A DNA stretch of 8,235 nucleotides from Gammaproteobacteria bacterium (GCA_027067235.1 JALXFQ010000062.1:1-8235); one strand, 5' to 3'; positions 1-7,483 are shown, numbered from the stretch's first letter. Notes: generated by a model not told the origin, from the sequence alone. Numbers and translations: made by a program.

Positions 1-1685
1 ATCTGGAAAAAGAGCGCGGCATTACCATACTTTCCAAAAACACGGCGGTAACCTGGAAAGGCTATCGTATCAATATCGTGGATACGCCGGGACACGCTGA
101 TTTTGGCGGCGAGGTCGAACGCGTGCTTTCCATGGTCGATTCGGTGTTGTTGCTGGTGGACGCGGTGGAAGGCCCCATGCCACAGACCCGTTTTGTCACT
201 CAGAAGGCATTGGCCCAGGGTTTTCGGCCTATTGTTGTGATAAACAAGATAGACCGCGATGGAGCGCGTCCTGACTGGGTGCTGGATCAGACTTTCGAGC
301 TGTTCGACCGACTCGGCGCCACCGATGAACAGCTCGATTTTCCGGTGGTGTATGCCTCGGCCCTGGCCGGTTATGCCTCGCTGGAAAGCGACGCGCGTGA
401 AGGCGGCATGGAACCTCTGCTGCAGGCCATAGCAGACGAAGTGCCGGCGCCGGTTGTCGACGCCGACGCGCCGTTTCAGATGCAGATCAGCACGCTGGAT
501 TACAACAGCTATATCGGCGTCATCGGCATAGGCCGCGTCAACAAGGGCACGCTGAGAGCCAATCAGCCGGTTACCGTTATTGACCAGCATGGCAAGACGC
601 GCAATGGACGTGTTTTGAAGCTGTATCGGTTGATGGGGCTGGAGCGCACGGAAATCGACACTGCCTCGGCGGGCGATATTATCGCTATTTCCGGTCTGGA
701 GACGCTGGATATTTCCGACACGCTGTGTGACCCCGATAACGTGGAAGCGCTGCCGCCGCTGACAGTGGACGAACCCACGGTGAGCATGACTTTTCAGGTG
801 AACAACTCGCCGCTGGCCGGGCGCGAAGGCAAATATGTCACGTCCCGCCAGATACGCGAGCGTCTCGACAAGGAGCTGATTCACAACGTGGCGTTGCGGG
901 TGGAAGATACGGACGACCCGGACAAATTCAAAATTTCCGGTCGCGGCGAGTTGCATTTGTCCATCCTCATTGAAACCATGCGCCGTGAAGGTTACGAGCT
1001 GGGCGTGTCCCGGCCCGAGGTCCTGCTCAAGGAAGTGGACGGCGAGCTATGTGAGCCGTTCGAGCAACTGACAGTGGATGTGGAAGAAAATTACCAGGGC
1101 GCGGTGATGGAAATGCTCGGCCTGCGTGGCGGCGAGCTGACCGAAATGATGCCGGATGGCAAAGGCCGGGTGCGTATGGACTATATTATCCCCGCGCGCG
1201 GGCTGATTGGCTTGCGCACGGATTACATGACGGCAACATCGGGAACCGGTTTGCTTTATCACGTGTTTGATCATTTCGCGCCGAAGAAAGCGGGTGATTT
1301 CGGCGAGCGTAAAAACGGCGTCATGATTTCCAATGGCGCAGGCAAGGCCGTGGCCTTCGCCCTGTTCAATCTGCAGGAGCGCGGCCGCATGCTGGTGGAG
1401 CCCGGCACCGAAATCTACGAAGGCATGATCGTTGGCATCCATGCGCGCGAGAACGATCTTGTGGTGAATGCGCTGAAAGGCAAACAACTGACCAATGTTC
1501 GTGCTTCCGGCAAGGATGACGCCATCCAGTTGACGCCGGCGGTGAAGCAGTCACTGGAACAGGCGCTGGAATTCATCGACGATGACGAACTGGTGGAAGT
1601 GACGCCGAAGTCGATTCGGCTGCGCAAAAAACTGCTGCTGGAACACGAACGCAAAAAAGCGGGGCGGGTAAAAAAAACCGGATGA
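1..1685 (+). CDS. typA: Ribosome-associated GTPase TypA/BipA, 5' end missing
   Basis: This is a translational GTPase of the EF-G/LepA superfamily. It binds the ribosome and is known to affect stress adaptation, 50S assembly at low temperature and surface traits. The reading frame is open from base 3, so the ATG at 78 is internal. The first in-window residues (LEKERGITIL) are the switch I region, so roughly 45-50 residues including the P-loop lie to the left. Visible G-domain motifs are G3 DTPGH (bases 81-95), G4 NKID (243-254) and a G5-like SAL around 357-365. These are followed by the beta-barrel domain II, the EF-G-like domain III/V (GELHLSILIETMRREG) and the TypA-specific C-terminal domain ending in a lysine/arginine-rich tail. 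The in-window part is 561 codons, which fits a family length near 605. The TGA at 1683-1685 overlaps the next start codon (ATGA). An A8 run lies just before the stop. Assignment is near certain. Confidence 0.97.
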   Translation, partial: LEKERGITILSKNTAVTWKGYRINIVDTPGHADFGGEVERVLSMVDSVLLLVDAVEGPMPQTRFVTQKALAQGFRPIVVINKIDRDGARPDWVLDQTFELFDRLGATDEQLDFPVVYASALAGYASLESDAREGGMEPLLQAIADEVPAPVVDADAPFQMQISTLDYNSYIGVIGIGRVNKGTLRANQPVTVIDQHGKTRNGRVLKLYRLMGLERTEIDTASAGDIIAISGLETLDISDTLCDPDNVEALPPLTVDEPTVSMTFQVNNSPLAGREGKYVTSRQIRERLDKELIHNVALRVEDTDDPDKFKISGRGELHLSILIETMRREGYELGVSRPEVLLKEVDGELCEPFEQLTVDVEENYQGAVMEMLGLRGGELTEMMPDGKGRVRMDYIIPARGLIGLRTDYMTATSGTGLLYHVFDHFAPKKAGDFGERKNGVMISNGAGKAVAFALFNLQERGRMLVEPGTEIYEGMIVGIHARENDLVVNALKGKQLTNVRASGKDDAIQLTPAVKQSLEQALEFIDDDELVEVTPKSIRLRKKLLLEHERKKAGRVKKTG

Positions 1686-2698
1686 GCGCCGGCGCATACA
1701 TCGCTGTGTTCGCCATAGCCTGCCTGGCAGGAGCCGGGCTGACAGCGGTGGTGCTGCGTCTGGTGACGCGAATGCAGGTCATTGACGTACCCAATCAGCG
1801 CAGTTCTCACGCCATTCCCACGCCGCGGGGCGGCGGCCTGGCGATTGATCTGGTGCTGCTGGTGGCGGCGGTGTTACTGGCCTGGCGTTATTCGGACAGC
1901 CAGTTTCTGTGGTTGGCGGGCGTGGTCGGTGTATTGAGCTGGCTGGGCTGGCGCGACGACAAACAGGGCCTGCCGGTGCCTGTCCGGCTGGTGGCGCAGT
2001 TGCTTGTCGGGCTGGGGGTCGTGGCTCTTTTCGGACGTATAACGACCCTGGACATCGGTTCGTTTTCTCTGTCGTTGAGCTGGCTGGCGTGGCCGTTTTC
2101 CGTGCTGTTCGTGGTATGGATGATCAATCTGTACAATTTCATGGATGGTATCGACGGCATAGCCGGGGTTGAGGCGCTCACCGCCGGCCTCGTTCTGGCA
2201 TTGTGGTTTCATTGGACAGGAGCCGACGCCTGGTCTGTGATCAGTCTGGTCAGCGCGGCTGCTTCGGCCGGATTTCTCTTTTATAACTGGCAACCTGCAA
2301 GGATTTTCTTAGGTGATACAGGAAGTGTGACCTTGGGCGGTGTTTTTGCTACAATCAGCCTCGCCGGCATTGATCAGGCGGAGTTTCCGCTGTCGGCGGT
2401 GGTGTTGCTGTTCGGTGTTTTCATTGGCGACGCGACCATCACTCTGGTAAGGCGCTGGCTGCGTGGCGAGAATCTGACGCAGGCGCACCGGTCTCATTTT
2501 TACCAGATTGCAGTGGCAAGGGGGCTGCAGCACAAACAGGTGTCGCTGGCTGTGCTGGGCCTGAATATGATACTGGCCCTGTTGGCTAGCCTGGTGTTTG
2601 CGGGTATACAGCCAATCTGGCTATGGGAGGTAACAGGCCTGCTGGTTGTGGCCGCCGCCATGCTGGCGGTGTTGCGCATGACCGGCCCGAACGACTGA
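1682..2698 (+). CDS. Undecaprenyl-phosphate sugar-1-phosphate transferase, WbpL/WecA family
   Basis: A polytopic inner-membrane enzyme of the MraY/WecA (glycosyltransferase 4) family. It moves a HexNAc-1-phosphate from a UDP-sugar to undecaprenyl phosphate on the cytoplasmic face, the first step of O-antigen or similar polysaccharide assembly. The 338 residues contain about ten hydrophobic segments. Family motifs are in order: DVPNQRSSH with PTPRGGG (residues 35-52), the Asp pair D92-D93 expected at the Mg/active site, NFMDGIDG (152-159), FLGDTGS (around D212) and HRSHFYQ (269-275). Length and the HRSHxYQ motif resemble Pseudomonas WbpL, which accepts FucNAc or QuiNAc derivatives, more than MraY. 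Donor specificity cannot be read here, so the gene could equally be called wecA-like. The ATG overlaps the typA stop by 4 bases, which suggests translational coupling. The only Shine-Dalgarno-like sequence is a G-rich stretch about 13 bases upstream. The next gene encodes a UDP-HexNAc dehydratase, which supports a role with a 6-deoxy-HexNAc. Confidence 0.9.
   Translation: MSAGAYIAVFAIACLAGAGLTAVVLRLVTRMQVIDVPNQRSSHAIPTPRGGGLAIDLVLLVAAVLLAWRYSDSQFLWLAGVVGVLSWLGWRDDKQGLPVPVRLVAQLLVGLGVVALFGRITTLDIGSFSLSLSWLAWPFSVLFVVWMINLYNFMDGIDGIAGVEALTAGLVLALWFHWTGADAWSVISLVSAAASAGFLFYNWQPARIFLGDTGSVTLGGVFATISLAGIDQAEFPLSAVVLLFGVFIGDATITLVRRWLRGENLTQAHRSHFYQIAVARGLQHKQVSLAVLGLNMILALLASLVFAGIQPIWLWEVTGLLVVAAAMLAVLRMTGPND
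2327..2355 (+). promoter_or_regulatory. Candidate internal sigma70 promoter inside the wbpL/wecA-type gene
   Basis: GTGACC (2327-2332, 4 of 6 matches to TTGACA) is separated by exactly 17 bases from TACAAT (2350-2355, 5 of 6 matches to TATAAT). TG at 2347-2348 gives an extended -10 (TGnTACAAT). The stretch is AT-richer than its surroundings. It would start RNA near 2362, about 350 bases before the dehydratase gene, giving that gene and those downstream an independent promoter. It lies in codons for the conserved GDTGS region, so a chance match is possible. Confidence 0.35.
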
Positions 2699-2714
2699 AA
2701 ATTGTTGATGCTCC

Positions 2715-4640
2715 ATGCCCACAGAAGACAATAAAATCCTGACCCCGCCGCCGCGTCAAAGCAAACTGGATTTTCTGACCAGCCCCTGGGCTGCCATGGC
2801 CCATGACCTGCTGATGGTGCCCGTGGCCTGGCTTACTGCCTACTGGTTGCGTTTCAATCTTGGCAATATTCCTGAACATTTTCTCTCCGGCGCGCTGAAC
2901 CTGTTGCCGCTGGTGCTGGTCGCGCAGGGCGCCATGTTTGCCTATTTCGGCCTCTACCGCGGCGTCTGGCGGTTTGCCTCGCTGCCCGATCTGTTGCGTA
3001 TCGTCAAGGCGGTTGCCGCCGGCACCGCGATCGTGGCGGTCGTGACTTTTCTGCTGACCCGGCTGGAGCTGGTGCCGCGTACGGTATTGCTGTTCTTCCC
3101 GCTGCTGCTGGTTTTTCTGCTGGGCGCGCCGCGCCTGGTTTATCGCATGTTCAAGGACCGCTATCTCAGCACCACCATGGACAAGAAGGTGCTGGTTGTC
3201 GGCGCCGGCGAGGCGGGCGAAATGCTGATTCGCGACCTGCTCAGGAATTCGCCGCGTATCTACCAGCCAGTGGCCTTTATCGACGACAACCCGTTCAAGC
3301 ATGGTCGCGAGATTCGCGGCATCCGGGTCATCGGCAATACCGACATTATTCCCGAAGCCGTGCAGAAATGGGGTATCGACCTGATCCTGCTGGCGCTGCC
3401 CAGCGCCACCACGCACCAGATGCAGCGTATCGTGGAAATCTGTGAACGTTCCGGTGTGCCGTTCCGCACCCTGCCCATGATGCAGGATCTGGTCAGCGGC
3501 AATGTCAGTTCCCGCGAGCTGCGTGAAGTGGAAATCGGCGATCTGCTGGGGCGCGAGCCGGTGGTGCTGGACTGGGACGCCCTGTACGAAAATCTTTCCG
3601 GCAAGTCCATACTGGTTACCGGTGGCGGCGGATCCATCGGTTCCGAGCTGTGCCGCCAGATAGCCCGTCTGCGGCCGTCCTGCCTGGTGCTGCTGGAGAA
3701 CTCCGAATACAACCTGTACCAGGTGGACATGAACCTGCGGCGCGAGTTTCCCGAGCTGGTTCTGCAGCCCTGCCTGGGCGATGTCACGGATCTGGTGCGG
3801 GTGGAAAAGATCATGGAGGAATACCAGCCCCAGGTGATTTTCCATGCTGCGGCGTACAAACACGTGCCGCTGCTGGAATCCCAGATACGCGAGGCGGTGC
3901 GCAACAACATACTGGGCACCAAGCAAATGGCGCTGGCAGCGGACAAATATGGTTGCGAGGCATTTGTTCAGGTATCCACCGACAAGGCGGTCAACCCCAG
4001 CAATGTTATGGGTTCCTGCAAGCGCGTGGCGGAAATATTCTGCCAGGCCATCAATGAACGATCCGACACACGTTACATCACAGTGCGTTTTGGCAATGTG
4101 CTGGGCTCGGCCGGCAGCGTGGTGCCGCTGTTCAAGAAGCAGATTGCCGAGGGCGGGCCGGTGACCGTGACCGACCCCGATGTGACGCGCTATTTCATGA
4201 CCATTTCCGAAGCCTCACAGCTCATCATGCAGGCCGGCGTCATGGGTCGCGGCGGCGAGATATACGTGCTGGACATGGGCGAGCCGATCAGGGTCGCCTA
4301 TCTGGCGGAGCAGATGATCAAACTGTCCGGAAGAAAACCGGGCGAGGATATAGAGATCGTTTATACCGGACTGCGCCCCGGTGAAAAACTGTTTGAAGAG
4401 CTGTTCCACAAGGAAGAAAACCTCAAGGACACCAAACACTCAAAAATATTGCTGGCCCGCAGCCGACGGGTGGACTGGGAACAGATCAACGAAGAAATCG
4501 AACACATGGTTGAATGCGTTCACAGCTATGATATCGAAGGACTGGAAACCCTGTTGCTGCGACTGGTGCCGGAGCATTCCCGCTCCAACGGCGAGCCCAC
4601 TTATCCGCAACTGGTTATCGACGCCAACAGCGTGGCCTAG
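2715..4640 (+). CDS. Membrane-anchored nucleotide-sugar 4,6-dehydratase, WbpM/CapD/PglF family
   Basis: Predicted to convert UDP-GlcNAc to UDP-4-keto-6-deoxy-GlcNAc, the entry step to QuiNAc, FucNAc, bacillosamine and related sugars. The 641 residues match the long (WbpM-type, about 660) members. The N-terminal third has four hydrophobic segments (about residues 25-45, 55-80, 95-117 and 120-142). A CoA-binding-like Rossmann domain follows, with GAGEAG at 163-168. The C-terminal extended SDR catalytic domain has TGGGGSIG at 302-309. The active-site region shows STDK at 421-424 and M432-x3-K436, the Met-for-Tyr replacement typical of WbpM-type dehydratases. No catalytic residue is missing. ATG 2715 is chosen because an in-frame TGA lies at 2706. 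No good ribosome binding site precedes it, and the 16-base gap to the upstream gene suggests co-transcription. Adjacency to a WbpL-type transferase matches the wbpL-wbpM pairing in Pseudomonas O-antigen loci. Exact product stereochemistry is inferred from the family. Confidence 0.93.
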   Translation: MPTEDNKILTPPPRQSKLDFLTSPWAAMAHDLLMVPVAWLTAYWLRFNLGNIPEHFLSGALNLLPLVLVAQGAMFAYFGLYRGVWRFASLPDLLRIVKAVAAGTAIVAVVTFLLTRLELVPRTVLLFFPLLLVFLLGAPRLVYRMFKDRYLSTTMDKKVLVVGAGEAGEMLIRDLLRNSPRIYQPVAFIDDNPFKHGREIRGIRVIGNTDIIPEAVQKWGIDLILLALPSATTHQMQRIVEICERSGVPFRTLPMMQDLVSGNVSSRELREVEIGDLLGREPVVLDWDALYENLSGKSILVTGGGGSIGSELCRQIARLRPSCLVLLENSEYNLYQVDMNLRREFPELVLQPCLGDVTDLVRVEKIMEEYQPQVIFHAAAYKHVPLLESQIREAVRNNILGTKQMALAADKYGCEAFVQVSTDKAVNPSNVMGSCKRVAEIFCQAINERSDTRYITVRFGNVLGSAGSVVPLFKKQIAEGGPVTVTDPDVTRYFMTISEASQLIMQAGVMGRGGEIYVLDMGEPIRVAYLAEQMIKLSGRKPGEDIEIVYTGLRPGEKLFEELFHKEENLKDTKHSKILLARSRRVDWEQINEEIEHMVECVHSYDIEGLETLLLRLVPEHSRSNGEPTYPQLVIDANSVA

Positions 4641-4754
4641 CAGCTGCGAGACCACAGCCGGCCGGTTTTCACCGCTACTTGCCGATAACAGCAGCTTCGC
4701 GCAATGAAGCAGACACAATAAACGACTCTCAGACCGTATTCACAGGCAAGGGAC

Positions 4755-6182
4755 ATGGATAACAGCCGAAAAATCGTGCCCGTCATACTTTCCGGGGGCT
4801 CTGGCTCCCGGCTCTGGCCGCTGTCACGCGAGCTCTACCCGAAGCAGCTGCATCGGCTGTTGGGAGAGTACACCATGCTGCAGGAAACCATCCGTCGCCT
4901 CGATGGCGTGCCGGGCATACAGCAGCCCATCGTCATCTGTAACGACGAACACCGCTTCATGGTGGCCGAGCAGCTACGGGCGCTGGGCATCGAGGAGCCG
5001 CGCATCTACCTGGAAACGGTCGGCAGAAACACCGCGCCCGCTGTCGCCATCGGCGCTCTGGCGGCGCTGGCCCAGTATGACAACCCGGTGCTGCTGGTTT
5101 TGCCGGCGGATCACCTTATCGGCGACAACAAGGCCTTTCATGCCAGCATCGACGCCGCCCGCGAGGCGGCCAGCCAGGACAAGCTGGTGACATTTGGCAT
5201 CGTACCGGATCATGCCGCCACCGGTTTCGGCTATATCAAAAAAGGCGCAGCGCTGGACGCAGGAAAAAACCTCTACGCCGTGGATCAGTTCGTGGAAAAA
5301 CCTGATGCCGGCAAGGCCCGGAATTTTCTGGATTCGGGTGACTATTTCTGGAACAGCGGCATGTTCATGTTCCGCGCCCAGCGCTATCTGGATGAACTGG
5401 CGAAAACCGAGCCGGAAATGCTGCGCATCTGTGAGCAGTCGCTGGAAACCGTGGATCATGATCTGTGGTTCTGCCGCATCCAGGAGCCTTTCGAGGAGTG
5501 CCCGGCGGACTCCATCGACTACGCCGTGATGGAAAAAACCGGCGACGCGGTAATGGCTCCGCTGGACGCGGGCTGGAGTGATCTTGGTTCCTGGTCGGCT
5601 TTGTGGGATGTGGAAGAGCACGACGAAAACGGCAATGTGACGCGCGGCGATGTGGAAATCGTCGATGTCAGCAATTCCTATATTTCCTCGTCCGGGCGTC
5701 TGATCGCCGCCGTGGGCATGGATGATACAGTAATCGTGGAAACCCGCGATGCCGTGCTGGTCGCGCCCCGAACACGCTCCCAGGACATCAAACATCTGGT
5801 GGATGCGCTGAAAAAGGCCGGGCGCAGCGAAGTGTCACTGCACAAGAAAGTGTATCGTCCCTGGGGTTCCTACGAAGGCATATTCCAGGGCGACAGGTTT
5901 CAGGCCAAGCATATCTATGTGGCGCCGGGGCAGCGCATTTCGCTGCAACTGCATCACCAGCGCTCGGAACACTGGATCATCGTCGAGGGCTGGGCCAAGG
6001 TCACACGCGATGAAGAGATGTTTATCCTCAAGGAAAACATGTCCACCTATATTCCGGTGGGCACCAAACACATGCTGGAAAACATCGGCGACGGCCCGCT
6101 GGAACTGATTGAAGTACAGACCGGCTCCTATTTCGGCGAGGATGACATCGTGCGCTTCAAGGACAAGTACGGCCGCTCGTAA
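4755..6182 (+). CDS. manC: Mannose-1-phosphate guanylyltransferase / mannose-6-phosphate isomerase (ManC/AlgA type)
   Basis: A bifunctional cytoplasmic enzyme of GDP-mannose synthesis. The C-terminal cupin (type II phosphomannose isomerase) interconverts fructose-6-P and mannose-6-P, and the N-terminal domain joins mannose-1-P to GTP. The 475 residues fit AlgA/ManC/XanB. The N-terminus carries the nucleotidyltransferase signature SGGSGSRLWPLSR (13-25) with PKQL directly after it, and FVEKP is at 179-183. The C-terminal domain opens near RPWGSYEG (368-375) and has likely metal ligands H400, H401, E405 and H406 in QLHHQRSEHWIIVEG. Phosphomannomutase (AlgC/ManB), which links the two half-reactions, is not in the window. 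The start is set by the motif at residue 13; AAGGGA (4748-4753) sits unusually close to the ATG. A 114-base gap separates it from the dehydratase gene, and I see no convincing promoter or terminator there. The TAA shares one base with the next start (TAATG). GDP-mannose could feed LPS, capsule or exopolysaccharide; the window does not say which. Confidence 0.95.
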   Translation: MDNSRKIVPVILSGGSGSRLWPLSRELYPKQLHRLLGEYTMLQETIRRLDGVPGIQQPIVICNDEHRFMVAEQLRALGIEEPRIYLETVGRNTAPAVAIGALAALAQYDNPVLLVLPADHLIGDNKAFHASIDAAREAASQDKLVTFGIVPDHAATGFGYIKKGAALDAGKNLYAVDQFVEKPDAGKARNFLDSGDYFWNSGMFMFRAQRYLDELAKTEPEMLRICEQSLETVDHDLWFCRIQEPFEECPADSIDYAVMEKTGDAVMAPLDAGWSDLGSWSALWDVEEHDENGNVTRGDVEIVDVSNSYISSSGRLIAAVGMDDTVIVETRDAVLVAPRTRSQDIKHLVDALKKAGRSEVSLHKKVYRPWGSYEGIFQGDRFQAKHIYVAPGQRISLQLHHQRSEHWIIVEGWAKVTRDEEMFILKENMSTYIPVGTKHMLENIGDGPLELIEVQTGSYFGEDDIVRFKDKYGRS

Positions 6183-6739
6183 TGGATGAACGGCTGCGCA
6201 CAGACCTGCTGCAAACGCGCAGGCAGGCCGAGCGTCTGTATTCCCGGCAAGACATAGAAACCGCCATAGCCCGCATGGCGGCGGATATCGGCTCTGAAGT
6301 GGCAGAAAACAACCCGTTGCTGCTATGCGTGCTGAACGGCGCCATCATGCCGTTTGCCCAGCTGCTCAAACATCTGGATTTCCCGCTGCAGACCGACTAC
6401 GTTCACGCCTCCCGCTACGGCGAAGCGCTGACCGGAGACGGGCTGCAATGGCTGGCTCATCCGACCAATTCGGTACTCGGGCGCACCGTGGTCATTGTCG
6501 ACGACATACTGGATGAAGGCATCACGCTGGCCGCTATCGAACAATCGTTGCAACAGGAAGGCGCAGAAAAAGTACTCAAGGCCGTCCTGGTGCAGAAACA
6601 ACTGCCACAGCCTGCTGCAACCACGGCAGATTTTATCGGGCTGACCGTGCCAGATCGCTATGTATTCGGCTATGGCATGGATTACAAGGGCTACTGGCGC
6701 AACCTGCCGGACATATACGCAGTCAAAAGGTCTGAATAA
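6182..6739 (+). CDS. hpt: Hypoxanthine-guanine phosphoribosyltransferase
   Basis: A purine-salvage enzyme of the cytoplasm that joins hypoxanthine or guanine to PRPP, giving IMP or GMP. The 185 residues match the bacterial type I phosphoribosyltransferase size. The PRPP-binding motif is VVIVDDILDEGIT (103-115), with the acidic pair D107-D108. The C-terminal segment has VPDRYVFGYG and a DYKGYWRNLPDI stretch, typical of HPRT rather than adenine or xanthine enzymes. The start codon overlaps the manC stop by one base. The nearest Shine-Dalgarno-like sequence (AAGGAC, 6159-6164) is too far away, so translation probably depends on ribosomes leaving manC. The stop is 3 bases from the next gene, whose predicted product releases hypoxanthine, the substrate of this enzyme. 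The family call is solid; preference for hypoxanthine over guanine is inferred from context. Confidence 0.9.
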   Translation: MDERLRTDLLQTRRQAERLYSRQDIETAIARMAADIGSEVAENNPLLLCVLNGAIMPFAQLLKHLDFPLQTDYVHASRYGEALTGDGLQWLAHPTNSVLGRTVVIVDDILDEGITLAAIEQSLQQEGAEKVLKAVLVQKQLPQPAATTADFIGLTVPDRYVFGYGMDYKGYWRNLPDIYAVKRSE

Positions 6740-6742
6740 ATC

Positions 6743-7483
6743 ATGAGCAAATTACTCGCCGTCATCGGCGGCAGTGGCCTGTACAAGCTGTCGGGTCTCG
6801 AAATCGTCGAGCGGCGATTCGTGCGTACGCCTTTTGGCAACCCTTCCGCGCCGCTGGTGTGTGGCCAGATGCAGGGCGTCGAAGTGGCTTTTCTGCCGCG
6901 TCACGGCGTCAGTCATTCGATTCCGCCGCACCGGGTCAATTACCGCGCCAATATCTGGGCGCTGAAGGAAATCGGCGCGGATGCCATTGTTGCCGTCAAC
7001 GCCGTCGGCGCGATTGCTGATGCTATCGTGCCCGGTTCGTTGATAGTTCCGGATCAGATCGTGGATTACACCTGGGGCAGGGAACATACCTATTTTGATG
7101 GCGACGGCAGTGGTGTCAGGCATGTGGACTTCACCCAGCCGTTCTGCAGCGATCTGAGAAAGCGCCTGCTGGACGCCGCGCCTGACGGCCTGGATCTGGT
7201 CCCCGCGGCTGTCTATGGTGCCACCCAGGGCCCGCGCTTCGAATCAAAAGCGGAAGTTGACCGGATGGAGCGTGACGGGGTGGATATCGTTGGCATGACC
7301 GGCATGCCGGAATGTGGTCTGGCGCGGGAGCTGGAGCTTTGTTACGCCATGCTTGCCATCGCCGTCAATCCGGCCGCCGGGCGCGGTAGCGGCGATATCG
7401 ACATGGCCGATATCGAGGGCTTTCTGAAGCAGGGTACGGCTGACGTCAGACGATTACTGGGTTCTCTGCTGGAAAATTTCTGA
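6743..7483 (+). CDS. S-methyl-5'-thioinosine phosphorylase (MTAP/PNP family)
   Basis: Likely cleaves 5'-methylthioinosine with phosphate to hypoxanthine and 5-methylthioribose-1-phosphate, part of recycling methylthioadenosine from polyamine and acyl-homoserine-lactone synthesis. The 246 residues match the trimeric PNP/MTAP family. Motifs are GGSG (9-12) and RHG (53-55) for phosphate, PPHRVNYRAN (61-70), VNAVG (85-89), TQGPRFES (161-168) and GMTGMPE (184-190). At the purine-binding loop the sequence is VNPAAG (208-213). Human MTAP has TDYD here, with two Asp that bind the 6-amino group. Asn209 and Ala211 instead fit a 6-oxopurine, as in Pseudomonas aeruginosa PA3004 (MTIP). Automated annotation often calls such proteins MTAP (mtnP). 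AAAAGG lies 12 bases before the ATG. The neighbour hpt would consume the hypoxanthine. A PNP acting on inosine or guanosine is the main alternative. Confidence 0.85.
   Translation: MSKLLAVIGGSGLYKLSGLEIVERRFVRTPFGNPSAPLVCGQMQGVEVAFLPRHGVSHSIPPHRVNYRANIWALKEIGADAIVAVNAVGAIADAIVPGSLIVPDQIVDYTWGREHTYFDGDGSGVRHVDFTQPFCSDLRKRLLDAAPDGLDLVPAAVYGATQGPRFESKAEVDRMERDGVDIVGMTGMPECGLARELELCYAMLAIAVNPAAGRGSGDIDMADIEGFLKQGTADVRRLLGSLLENF

Noticed and set aside
1047..1487. Open frame of 146 codons antisense to typA
   Set aside because: It overlaps conserved TypA domains completely and has the composition of a reverse-frame artefact.
2586..3926. Long open frame (446 codons) on the minus strand across the dehydratase gene
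   Set aside because: It lies antisense to a well-conserved gene, is rich in His, Gln and Arg, has no recognisable domain, and is of the kind that GC-rich codon bias produces by chance.
4658..4669. CCGGCCGG followed by TTTT after the dehydratase gene, terminator-like
   Set aside because: The sequence is self-palindromic with no loop, so it cannot form a proper hairpin, and no longer complementary arms were found around it.
4641..4754. The 114-base gap before manC as a promoter region
   Set aside because: Individual hexamers such as GATAAC or CACAAT occur, but none has a matching -35 at 16-18 bases. A promoter may be present but I cannot point to it.
4974..5795. Open frame of 273 codons on the minus strand inside manC
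   Set aside because: It is the shadow of the ManC coding frame, has no family features, and no ribosome binding site was seen.
7393..7416. Direct repeat GATATCGA twice within 25 bases
   Set aside because: It encodes the DIDMADIEG segment of the phosphorylase, is fully explained by repeated Asp-Ile codons, and lies near the gene end, where an operator is unlikely.
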